Positions 11,796-23,200 of a DNA stretch of 64,000 nt are shown in pieces. The position numbers and the translations under genes are program-made. The stretch covers positions 8,064,186 to 8,128,185 of the forward strand of contig OX442317.1 of the NCBI GenBank assembly GCA_949358305.1, written 5' to 3'. Position 1 is the stretch's first letter. Each line of letters opens with the position of its first letter. The stretch comes from Strigamia acuminata (taxonomy: Eukaryota; Arthropoda; Chilopoda; Geophilomorpha; Linotaeniidae). The notes beneath the pieces were generated by a model. The model saw nothing but the letters and a program-made list of their open reading frames with translations, was not told the DNA's origin and did no database searches.

Positions 11796-12260
11796 AAATA
11801 AAGGATTAGTTTCCATTTTATCATTGGATAAAATAACTTTCCACCAATAAAGTGTCGAGGGATTAAAGGATTATCGATCCTCGATGCCACGCGGATCCAG
11901 ACTACAGACGACCATTCGTATCCAGACCAGACCTGCAGACACGTGCTCCAGTAGCCATCTTGACCACGCCGTCCCGTTCAGTCCCGATTCGAATTTTCCA
12001 CGCCGTAAACCAGCTAAAGTTAAGTATATTTCATCTATTATTTTAACAAATAGTTTAAAGCGCCTTCTCACCCGACGCTAGTTTACTTGTAGTAGGATTC
12101 ATTTGATTGTTTAAAATTTATCGATAGTTTAACACGTTTACCCAGCACGTGGAGTTTAAGCTTAACCTTATCGAAGTGTATTGTTATTTTGAAGTGTATT
12201 TTTTTTTTATATAAAGTGTGTTATCGTTCTTTAGTAATAAAGAATTTAAAAACTTTTATC

Positions 12261-14624
12261 ATGTCTGACGAAAACATTCATATGAATGAACGAGAAGTTG
12301 ATGACGGAAACTTGGAAAATAGTTACGTCCGACTCGAAGACCAAACGGATTTAATTCCGGACGATTTGACAGAGTATTGTCGACTCTATAATCTAAATCG
12401 GGCTGATTTCAAAACAATAACCGAAGCGGTTAATCATGTACGCGTACTTGAGAAAAGAAATCAGAGAATTAGACCCGATGAAGATGAAAATTCGGAGAAC
12501 GAAAGTCGGCATTCGCGGACTTCACACCGAACCCCACGAAAAACGATTCCCACGAATCGTAAGCTGGACTTTCCCTCTCCTAAAAAGAGGTTGGGATATC
12601 AAGCCCGGATAGTGTCGACTCCACAGCTAAACGATAGAATGGTACGCGAACCATCGTTTAGCCGATCCCGTAGTCAACAAAGTTCTGGACAAAGAACACC
12701 CAGTTCTAATAGTCCTTTAAATCTAGCCAAACCAAGGTCTAGATCGACTAGTGTTAATCGAATGATTAACAATAGTAATTCGGGTTTTATTCCCCAAACT
12801 TCAGGGAATAGACAAAATATCTCCCAAAATTCGGGACATAGACAGTATGTTACTCCAACATCTGGAAATAGACATTATGTCCCCCCGACACCGGGGAAAG
12901 GACAGTTTGTCCCCCCAGCGCAGTCAAAAAGAGTGTCAAATCGAACTCCAAGGAGATCCGATCCGATCTCACCGTCCCCCGTTATTCAAAATTTACCGGC
13001 GGGAAAGACTCGTTCAAATCAGACACCCCCAGAACGTGTACAAAATAAAAGTAGTGTTCCACATGGACAACAAGTACCATCTGGCAATCATACACAGTAT
13101 GAGAATTATGTTCCTCCAAGGAAAGAAATCCCCCAGGACAATCAGGTCCCTAAGGGAAATCTGCCCAATTTTGAACATAATTCTGGTTCGGCATCCTCCG
13201 CTGGTAGTTCATCTCAAGCGAGATTTTCCACCGACGACTTGGGAGCCATCCTTACCCATGTGCGAAATATTCAAACTGATTGTGCACAGCAAGTACAACA
13301 ATTTATGCAGAATAATGCACAGCAAAATAATAATGCAAACAATTCGAGCAAAACCTTTTTCAAAGGTCAGGATATGCCTGTTTTCGATGGAAAACAGAAG
13401 GACGTGGCTAAATTTTTAGCTACAGCCAAAACAGTCGCTGTCGCTAAAGGCTTAACTCTGGATGAGATGGTAAAACGCGGAGTACCAACTTATTTATCTG
13501 GTATAGCCCACGAATGGCATACCGATAACATCGACAAATTTGTTGACTGGAAAACTTTCGAAAAGTTATTTTTGGCGGAGTTTGACATGATCCCTGTCAC
13601 TCGAGCCCGAAAGCTTCGAAATTTAATCCAGGGCCCAGAAGAGCCACTCTATACATTTCTTTTGAGATTTAAACAAGCTCAAGGATCTTATTCAAAAAGA
13701 GATGAAGCTCCCACTCTTCTCGAGAATTTGAACTTAGTTAGTTACAATCGAATAATCGATAGAGGTCTCTATGAAGAATCATTTAATGACATACCGTACT
13801 GCCTCGATTTAACGCCGGTCGTATCTAAACGCCGGCTCCTGATTAAGCGCCGGGCAAACTGAGGACGAAATGGCAATAAACGCCGGCCTTAAATGAACGC
13901 CGGGTTTGTTTAAACGCCGGGTTGAAACGTTTTTTAAACGTTTTGAGAGGTCTTTTGGTCGAAACATCGAAGAATAGCTAGCAATGAGTGGCTTTCCAAT
14001 TTTTTTTTTCGGGTAGACGCCCGGCGCGAATAATCGCCGGGCTTTGAATGAACGCCGGGGGGGGTCAACTAGAAAAAATGAATAAACGCCCCGGCGTTAA
14101 ATCGAGGCAGTACGGTATTTCAATTTGTCCGACAGAATAGGGCTCTTTTCGAAGCCCAAAACGCTAGTGTGGACACTATTGCCAATAAAGAGGACGAAAC
14201 TGTCCCGTCAAATACTCAAAGAGGTAAAGACGCCAGGAGTTCGCGCCCACTCATACGATCTACTCAGACGTTGAACGCCGAACCAGAAGTTGTACCTATG
14301 GAATCTGACGAGACAGACAATCTTGAAAACGATGTTGGATTCAACAACATGGTATGTGCCCTATCGGAGAAAGCAACTGGAAAATGTTTCCATTGCAATC
14401 AACCAGGACACTTTAAGAGGGAATGTCCTTTGTTACAAAAAAGGAAATTTGCTCAGGACAAACCTCAAGGTAATGGTAATAATACCAATACCAATCCCGC
14501 CTCTGATCTTTTTAAACGACAGAGACAAAATTGGGTAACAGCTGAATCTTTGGATCAAAAACTCGAAAATTTGAATTGGGGAAATGCTGCAACAAATGAA
14601 GGTATTTACGGAATTGTGATCTAA
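12261..14624 (+). pseudogene. Ty3/Gypsy-type gag interrupted by a MITE
   Basis: The ATG at 12261 (MSDENIHMNE) is preferred over an upstream in-frame ATG at 12189. An acidic N-terminus and a long Pro/Ser/Gln-rich linker lead to a capsid-like region at about 13340-13700 (FKGQDMPVFDGK, KFVDWKTFEKLFLAEF), typical of retrotransposon gag. A MITE (13794-14115) is inserted there and brings an in-frame TGA at 13860-13862. The frame resumes in the same phase after the MITE and contains a CCHC knuckle (CFHCNQPGHFKREC, about 14385) before a stop at 14622-14624. Insertion plus TA duplication is 324 bp, a multiple of three. No pol domain follows. Confidence 0.85.
13794..14115. mobile_element. MITE with CCGTACTGCCTCG termini, TA duplication (Tc1/mariner-pogo type)
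   Basis: Inverted ends CCGTACTGCCTCGATTTAAC and its complement are flanked by TA at 13792-13793 and 14116-14117. The interior is a run of diverged AACGCCGG words and has no transposase. TA target and TIR style point to a Tigger/pogo-like family. Confidence 0.85.
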
Positions 14625-15646
14625 ATATTCATTCATTCGAAAAATTGAAAAGATTTCAACAAACATCTCGTTATTAGAGATAAGGGGGACAAATTATTAA
14701 AATTAATAATCAAAAAACACGTCCTTCGTAAATAAGAATTAGAGAATTTTTCTCGTGGCAAAATTAAAGGATTTTAACGAATTTGTATTTGTTAAAAAAT
14801 TTGTTAAAAAAGGGGGAAATGGATGTTATTAAACAATTATAACTATACTTTTTCACTCGAAAAATGGAATTTAACCCCGGAAAATGTAAAACTGGATCAA
14901 ATCACTTTTTTCCTATCGGAAATAAAAAATACACAATGTTGAAAGTTGAAAACTTTATTAAAAACTGTGGTTGGTAATGATATTACAAACAAACAGAATA
15001 TGTAAAGGAAAAATATTTTTTTGAAGAAAAATTATTTAATTATTTAAATTGGTAAAAAAAGACCAAATTCCAAGAAGTACGGACTTAGTAGAGAACTACT
15101 AATTAAGGTGAAACGTTGATTACAAACCAATGTTTGCAATCGGCACATGCACACCGAAATGTTCGAATGCCAACTCCAAACCCAGGTTTGCAGTCGCTAG
15201 AAACACGACATAAGTTCCACTATACATCACCGTGTAACTGTCCAAGAAAAAAGGGCCAAAAATCGTTAAAGCGAGCTTTGAAAGCTCGGGAATTCGCAAT
15301 TGTGCGATACGATGTCTTTTCTAAAGAATTGACTATAGTCATGACAATTAAGGGGGACGTGATGATACTTAATTGTCAATATTATCGGTAGAAAGTTTTA
15401 TTGTCTATTAATAAACTTAACTAAAATACGTAGAACCAATTCAAATTTGTACTATTGGAAGAAATGTATCAATAAAGTTTAGCAAGAAAATCCTGAACTT
15501 AGGCAATCTAATTGAGTTAAACAACTAAATTCAGAATTGGAAGTCACAGCATCTCCCAAGATATATCAAGCCTCACAAAGGCATTTATATCCATTAGAAT
15601 AGAAATAAGTGAAAGTGCAAACACTTCCAATTATTTAAGGGGGATT
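14625..15646 (+). other. 3' interior of the gag-only element; four polypurine-tract-like sites
   Basis: No pol motifs were seen. AAGGGGGA-type purine tracts occur at 14682-14690, about 14806-14819, 15350-15359 and 15638-15644. The last abuts the 3' LTR and is the functional candidate. The hairpin TAGTAG-AGAA-CTACTA lies at 15086-15101. The ORF at 15116-15391 has no recognised family. Confidence 0.5.
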
Positions 15647-17526
15647 TGTGACAAATTAATATGGCTATAAATGCCTATTGTGCCATTATGACGGTAATTT
15701 TACTGTATTTGCTTGTAAAACTGATAAGAGTCCTGAATAAAGTTATTTATGATGTTTCAGAAGCAAAGTTGTTATATTAATAAATATTAATTAACATTAC
15801 TTCGTGATATCAAAGTATCACGGCCAAAAATACAAGATTTCGTCTGCTAAAACAGCATTCGTCAATGCGGTATGTCGCCACTAGAAGGCGCTATCGCAAA
15901 TCAGCGGTAAATTCGAAATACGGAATTAAATGAATAACATTCAATATATTAAATAAGTATTTAATATATTGGTTTAGATTATTTAACTTGACAATAATAT
16001 AAAGTTATATTATTGTATTGAAAGATTGGAAGAAAGAATTGGTCACATTCTTGGAAATGTGACCATGCGGATTAAAGGATTAAAATGTGTAACTTGGGAA
16101 TGTGTCCCCGGTATCCATTTCCGGTCCTGAGTATCCAGATCCGGTTTTGCTAAAGGATTAGCATAATCTGAAGTTGCATCCCCGTATCCACTTCCTGCGG
16201 TACGAGATTGGTGGAACTTAATCCCACCAAGTATAAAACTCCCTGACAACAGGAAGTTAGTTAGTTCTTGATTTCTGGTTATTTGGTATGTTCCGCATGT
16301 CAAATAACTGTTTCTTACTCAGGGCATGGGCCTACCGGTCCATGCATAGCATGGCTCTGCTGAGCCATGCAACCCCCGTCAACTGAAGGCGAAGTTCGGA
16401 CTGTTAATGTTTCCGTCAAACGGTCTTGCCGAGGAGAAAGCCTCCCGCATAAGTATCCTCGTGGTCGGACAATAGAATCACGTGTGATACCAAAGTATTT
16501 AGTAACCGTTAGTAGCACTGTTACTGAAAGAGATTGACTCCATCACTTGATGGTGCCAAAGCAGTCTGCATGCAAAACATGCAGTTACCGCCAGTAGCAC
16601 TATGTGTTTGGGAAAGTTATATCTCTTCGGTGATGGTGCCAAAGCAGTCTACTTATGAGTAGTATCTCGGGTGATTAATTCTGTTGTGCAGAACTGCGGG
16701 CTATATCCCCCTGAATACCAGTGCCGTCTCTCACCGCACTGTTATTTAGGGCACGCGCGATACTGTTCTGCTCGGCAAGGCGAACTTTGACGGCAATTGT
16801 GTGTTGCGATGTTTAACCTTTATTATATTTTGTAGTTGATAAATACACCTTAATTGTTTAAACTTGGCAACAAGTTAACAACCGAAGTAAGTCACGAGAC
16901 TTATTTCACTGTATGACGAATCAAATTCGTAACAATAAATTGAATACAATTTATTGAGTTAATTTATTAAACTCACAACATCGCGAATTAAATATAATTC
17001 GCAAGCGGAACCTTGGCGAATAAATGACTTCATTTATTCATTACCAATTTCCAACCCTAGTTGTGGCGGTGCACATGAGTCAACCGCACCTCTCGGATCG
17101 AACCAAGAAGCATTACACGGACCATTACACGATACGGACCTGGAACGCGAACGAAGCAGTTCCACGATTACGAAGCGCCGACGGAAGCCGCGAGGACACA
17201 GCCAGCCCGGCTATCGCAGACGACATCTATAACTCGGTCGAGCGGGCGTTTTGCCGTTCCCGAACCCCGGATCACCAATAACCGTAATCATATTATTTCA
17301 GGGCTGTTTTACAGCCAATTTCATGTATAGTTTAACTTGTATTTAACTTGCCAAATGTCGGCATTAGTCATTTGTATAACTTTAGATTTGTTTATATTGT
17401 TTGATAACAATAAATGTCTTGTTTTGATAACTCTGTTGTATTTATTTATCTCGTTACTATTCACTAATTCACGCGACTTATACCCGGTACTATCATGCGA
17501 TAGGAGTTGTGGTCGTCACCGTCACA
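15647..17526 (+). repeat. 3' LTR, 1,880 bp
   Basis: Same length and ends as the 5' LTR, with no difference noticed. Preceded by TTTAAGGGGGAT. Confidence 0.92.
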
Positions 17527-17544
17527 ACGTGACGTCTGCAGATA

Positions 17545-18470
17545 AGTATAATGTCCAATCAACGATTGCGTTTTTGTCAAAATTGGCAAAAATCGAAAAA
17601 GTGCCGGAAATGAGCTCAATCGATCGGAGTGAGCTAAAAAATCGATTAAACATCACATGCATATGTCTAACTTTTACAGTTGCAGAGATATGGGCTGAAA
17701 ACCAAGTTTTCTGACAACTATTTCTCTTGAAAAATCCCTTTTTTTCGACCATATCTCTGCAACCGTAACAAATAGGCATACGAATGTGATAATCAATCGG
17801 ATTTTTAGCTCATTTCCGATCGATTGAGCACATTTCCGGCACTTTTTCAATTTTGGACCGATTTTGGCCATTTTTGTCAAAATTGGCAAAAATTGAAAAA
17901 GTCCCAGAAATGAGCTCAATTGATCTGAAATCAGCTAGAAAAGCGATTGAACATCACATGCATATACCTATCGGTTACGGTTGCAGAGATATCTGCAATA
18001 AACCAAGTATTCCGACCACTTTTTCTCTTGAAAAATTCCGTTTTCCGACCATATCTCTGCAACCGTAACAGATAGGCATATGCATGTGATGTTTAATCAA
18101 TTTTTTAGCTCATTTTCGATCGATTGAGCACATTTCCGGCACTTTTTCAATTTTGGACTGATTTTGACGAAAATCCAAAGGCTAACCTATGGAGAAATGG
18201 CCAAAATCGGTCCAAAATTGAAAAAGTGCCGGAAATAGGCCCAATCGACGTGAAATGACGTAAAAAATCGTTTAATTATCGAATGAGTATGTCTATCTGG
18301 CTCCTTTGCCGAGTTATCGGCCAAAAACAGACTTCTCCAAAGACTTTTCTTCCGGTTTTTCGCCTGTAACTCCGCAATGGAGCCAGATAGGCACACTCAT
18401 GCGATAATTAAACGATTTTTACGTCATTTTACGTCGATTGGGCCTATTTCCATTTTGAATTAAATTTTAA
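17545..18470. repeat. Diverged outlier copies of the palindromic satellite
   Basis: Alternating direct and inverted halves of the satellite found at 20251-38340 (words such as CATATCTCTGCAACCGTAAC, ATCACATGCATA and GTGCCGGAAATGAGC). They are clearly more diverged and irregular than the core. The gag-only element inserted just at its left edge. Confidence 0.85.
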
Positions 18471-19182
18471 CTCTAATACAGTATTCTTCATTTTTCAGAT
18501 TATTGTGAGTGTTCGGACGGACGCCACGTGGTCTGGGGAGGACCGCGAGGCGCTGGACGCAACACACACGATGATTCAATCCAAGAAATACAACAGAGAC
18601 ACAAGTTTAGGTTTTGGTTATTGCTTTATTGTTGTCTAGGGGTATGATATGGTGTCTCAAGGTGTATTTCCCAAGTGTAATGACGGTTTTGCCGCCATTC
18701 CTGATTGACCACGTGTCACGGCAATCGGTAGATCGCCATGACACGCGAGATCGGTTATTGCAGTTTGTGTCGCGTCGCCGCAACGTTCTTACGAACGTGC
18801 GGCGAACACGGCGTGTTGGACGCTTCAAGTCCCGACCGGCGACAGCATTGCTGCGTCGGTCCTTCGGGTCTCAACTACGATCGGCATTGCGAAGAAGGTC
18901 GGAACACGACCGTTCGCCATGCCGGTCAAGAATCAACTGTCGGGATTCTGCGGGGCCCACCACTTCCGGAAGGGGCGCATCCGGTTCCCAATTGGCCGGA
19001 GCCACAGTCCTTAGAATAGATGGTCGGCTGACTCGGATTAAAGTCGAATAGTTCAGAATTTTACCACTGGGTGGCGTTGGCATCGAATCATGCGTTCCTA
19101 TTTGATTGATTTTACTACCGTGCTCTGCTAGGGCCATAGGAAATAAATGTTTATAACTCGTTTTAACGAGTTGTGAACTCGT
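18471..19182. other. GC-richer unique stretch, nothing recognised
   Basis: ORFs on both strands (for example 18614-19051 plus, 18871-19137 minus) lack family motifs. It may be a transposon remnant, since it sits between satellite and MITE. Confidence 0.35.
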
Positions 19183-19186
19183 TTAA

Positions 19187-19618
19187 CCCTTCCAACCCGA
19201 AAGAATTTGCCTCCCATCTCTCCCTAAGATGGGCATTATATGACCCAGATTCTGCGCATGCGCAAGATCCGGGTTTTAGGGAATTCCTAACATCTAGCCA
19301 ATGGGGTTAGATTAACTACACATGTAGTGAACGCCATATGGACGTGGTGGACATGATTGAAATTAGCGGAGCCTGCTGATGATCATCATTTATGACCTTT
19401 GGACTCCTAAGATGGGTCTTTTTTGACCCAGTTGAACTTTGAGTTCAAATTATAAAAAAACTTAAAAAATTAAAAAAATTTCAACTGTGGTATAGTGTCT
19501 AGTGATGTTTCAAAAGAATAGTCAGCAAAAATCAGATGAAAAAAAAAATTATTTCTTATAAAAAAAATGATTTTTTTAAAACGGGGTCACAAAATGACCC
19601 ATCTCAGGGTTGGAAGGG
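19187..19618. mobile_element. piggyBac-type MITE (TTAA duplication)
   Basis: Terminal inverted repeats CCCTTCCAACCC...GGGTTGGAAGGG are flanked by TTAA at 19183-19186 and 19619-19622. It is 432 bp with no ORF. Internal copies of AAGATGGG...TGACCCA form subterminal repeats at about 19225 and 19409 and near the right end. Confidence 0.85.
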
Positions 19619-19622
19619 TTAA

Positions 19623-19765
19623 ACGTTTAAACGAGTTTGCAACTCGAAATAACGAATTGTGCAACTCGTTTAAACGAGTACGTAACTCGAAATAACGACT
19701 TGCACAACTCGAAATAACGACTTGCACAACTCGAAATAACGAGTTGCACAACTCGTTATTTTGAG
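19623..19765. repeat. Short tandem/inverted repeats of AACTCG-AAATAACGA
   Basis: Several copies of a roughly 23-bp unit (AACTCGAAATAACGACTTGCAC and variants) with palindromic AACTCGTTTAAACGAGT words. Similar words lie left of the MITE (19152-19186), so the MITE inserted into this repeat. Confidence 0.7.
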
Positions 19766-19844
19766 AATATTCAAATCCAATTGTTCCGCGCGGGAATTCC
19801 AAGTTTCTTCGCCGTCGGAAGTCAGAGCTTCGTACGACAGCCAC

Positions 19845-20250
19845 AGTCGACGTCCGACGAACACGACAGTCGACAGCTGTCGGCTGCAACAGGTCGGCGT
19901 CGGACGTACGCAACAGTCGACCGTCACTTGTTGAATGTCGCGGCCGTCTGCCATCGACTTTCGACCGTCAGCTGTCGAATGTCGCGTCCGTCGGACGTCG
20001 ACTGTCAGCCGTCGAATGTCGCGGCCGTCAGAAGTCGACTGTCGCACTGTCAGCCGTCGACTGTCGCGGCCGTCGACAGTCACCGTCACCTCGTCCGCCC
20101 GGGGCTCGCCCTTCCGCCCGTCGGCAGAAGCCCCGGCCATCCTCTCTCTCTCTCGCTCGTCCGCCCGGGACTCGCCCCTCCGCCCGACCGTCACCTGTCG
20201 AATGTGCGTGCCGTCAGTCCATCCCACATTCGACGGCTGACTGTCGACTG
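19845..20250. repeat. CG-rich imperfect minisatellite, second locus
   Basis: Words GTCGAATGTCGCGGCCGTC, CGTCAGCCGTCGACTGTCG and similar repeat irregularly. They are shared with 2010-2320. It joins directly to the satellite at about 20250. Confidence 0.7.
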
Positions 20251-23200
20251 TTGCAACCGTAACAGATAGGCATATGCATGTGATGTTTAATCGCTTTTCT
20301 AGCTCATTTCCGATCGATTGAGCTCATTTCTGGGACTTTTTTAATTTTTGCCAATTTTGACAAAAACCCAAAGGCTAACCTATGGAGAAATGGCCAAAAT
20401 CGGTCCAAAATTGAAAAAGTGCCAGAAATGAGCTCAGAAGATCGAAAATGAGCTAAAAAATGGATTAAATATCACATGCATACGCCTAACTCCTACAGTT
20501 GTTGAGATATCTGCAATAAACCAAGTATTCCGACCACTTTTTCTCTTGAAAAATTCCATTTTCCGACCACTTTTTCTCTTGAAAAATTCCGTTTTCCGAC
20601 CATATCTCTGCAACCGTAACAGATAGGCATATGCGTGTGATGTTTAATCGCTTTTCTAGCTCATTTCCGATCTATTGAGCTCATTTCGGGGACTTTTTTA
20701 ATTTTTGCCAATTTTGACAAAAACCCAAAGGCTAACTTATGGAGAAATGGCCAAAATCGGTCCGAAATTGAAAAAGTGCCAGAAATGAGCTCAGAAGATC
20801 GAAAATGAGCTAAAAAATGGATTAAATATCACATGCATACGCCTAACTCCTACAGTTGTTGAGATATCTGCAATAAACCAAGTATTCCGACTCCGACCAC
20901 TTTTTCTCTTGAAAAATTCCGTTTTCCGACCATATCTCTGCAACCGTAGCAGATAGGCATATGCATGTGATGTTTAATCGCTTTTCTAGCTCATTTCCGA
21001 TCGATTGAGCTCATTTCGGGGACTTTTTTAATTTTTGCCAATTTTGACAAAAACCCAAAGGCTAACCTATGGAGAAATGGCCAAAATCGGTCCAAAATTG
21101 AAAAAGTGCCAGAAATGAGCTCAGAAGATCGAAAATGAGCTAAAAAATGGATTAAATATCACATGCATACGCCTAACTCCTACAGTTGTTGAGATATCTG
21201 CAATAAACCAAGTATTCCGACCACTTTTTCTCTTGAAAAATTCCATTTTCCGACCACTTTTTCTCTTGAAAAATTCCGTTTTCCGACCATATCTCTGCAA
21301 CCGTAACAGATAGGCATATGCATGTGATGTTTAATCGCTTTTCTAGCTCATTTCCGATCGATTGAGCTCATTTCTGGGACTTTTTTAATTTTTGCCAATT
21401 TTGACAAAAACCCAAAGGCTAACCTATGGAGAAATGGCCAAAATCGGTCCAAAATTGAAAAAGTGCCAGAAATGAGCTCAGAAGATCGAAAATGAGCTAA
21501 AAAATGGATTAAATATCACATGCATACGCCTAACTCCTACAGTTGTTGAGATATCTGCAATAAACCAAGTATTCCGACCACTTTTTCTCTTGAAAAATTC
21601 CATTTTCCGACCACTTTTTCTCTTGAAAAATTCCGTTTTCCGACCATATCTCTGCAACCGTAACAGATAGGCATATGCATGTGATGTTTAATCGCTTTTC
21701 TAGCTCATTTCCGATCTATTGAGCTCATTTCGGGGACTTTTTTAATTTTTGCCAATTTTGACAAAAACCCAAAGGCTAACTCATGGAGAAATGGCCAAAA
21801 TCGGTCCAAAAATGAAAAAGTGCCAGAAATGAGCTCAGAAGATCGAAAATGAGCTAAAAAATGGATTAAATATCACATGCATACGCCTAACTCCTACAGT
21901 TGTTGAGATATCTGCAATAAACCAAGTATTCCGACCACTTTTTCTCTTGAAAAATTCCATTTTCCGACCACTTTTTCTCTTGAAAAATTCCGTTTTCCGA
22001 CCATATCTCTGCAACCGTAACAGATAGGCATATGCATGTGATGTTTAATCGCTTTTCTAGCTCATTTCCGATCGATTGAGCTCATTTCTGGGACTTTTTT
22101 AATTTTTGCCAATTTTGACAAAAACCCAAAAGCTAACCTATGGAGAAATGGCCAAAATCGGTCCAAAATTGAAAAAGTGCCAGAAATGAGCTCAGAAGAT
22201 CGAAAATGAGCTAAAAAATGGATTAAATATCACATGCATACGCCTAACTCCTACAGTTGTTGAGATATCTGCAATAAACCAAGTATTCCGACCACTTTTT
22301 CTCTTGAAAAATTCCGTTTTCCGACCATATCTCTGCAACCGTAACAGATAGGCATATGCATGAGATGTTTAATCGCTTTTCTAGCTCATTTCCGATCGAT
22401 TGAGCTCATTTCTGGGACTTTTTTAATTTTTGCCAATTTTGACAAAAACCCAAAGGCTAACCTATGGAGAAATGGCCAAAATCGGTCCAAAATTGAAAAA
22501 GTGCCAGAAATGAGCTCAGAAGATCGAAAATGAGCTAAAAAATGGATTAAATATCACATGCATACGCCTAACTCCTACAGTTGTTGAGATATCTGCAATA
22601 AACCAAGTATTCCGACTCCGACCACTTTTTCTCTTGAAAAATTCCGTTTTCCGACCATATCTCTGCAACCGTAACAGATAGGCATATGCATGTGATGTTT
22701 AATCGCTTTTCTAGCTCATTTCCGATCAATTGAGCTCATTTCTGGGACTTTTTTAATTTTTGCCAATTTTGACAAAAACCCAAAGGCTAACCTATGGAGA
22801 AATGGCCAAAATCGGTCCAAAATTGAAAAAGTGCCAGAAATGAGCTCAGAAGATCGAAAATGAGCTAAAAAATGGATTAAATATCACATGCATACGCCTA
22901 ACTCCTACAGTTGTTGAGATATCTGCAATAAACCAAGTATTCCGACTCCGACCACTTTTTCTCTTGAAAAATTCCGTTTTCCGACCATATCTCTGCAACC
23001 GTAACAGATAGGCATATGCATGTGATGTTTAATCGCTTTTCTAGCTCATTTCCGATCAATTGAGCTCATTTCTGGGACTTTTTTAATTTTTGCCAATTTT
23101 GACAAAAACCCAAAGGCTAACCTATGGAGAAATGGCCAAAATCGGTCCAAAATTGAAAAAGTGCCAGAAATGAGCTCAGAAGATCGAAAATGAGCTAAAA

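Larger units (their letters stand above)
9569..17526 (+). mobile_element. Gag-only LTR retrotransposon with 1,880-bp LTRs (TSD ACGT)
   Basis: Two same-length LTRs (9569-11448 and 15647-17526), offset by exactly 6,078 bp and identical wherever compared, flank a 4.2-kb interior. ACGT flanks it at 9565-9568 and 17527-17530. The interior has a tRNA-Gln primer site, a Ty3/Gypsy-like gag with a zinc knuckle and a final polypurine tract, but no protease, RT or integrase was found. It therefore looks non-autonomous and must borrow enzymes from a relative. LTR identity implies recent insertion. Confidence 0.9.

Noticed and set aside
9965-17279. Duplicate small ORFs at 9965/16043, 10237/16315 and 10946/17024
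   Set aside because: They are duplicated only because they lie in the two LTRs; no protein features.
18614-19137. Overlapping ORFs on both strands in the GC-richer stretch
   Set aside because: Both strands are equally open, as expected from CpG-rich composition; no motifs.
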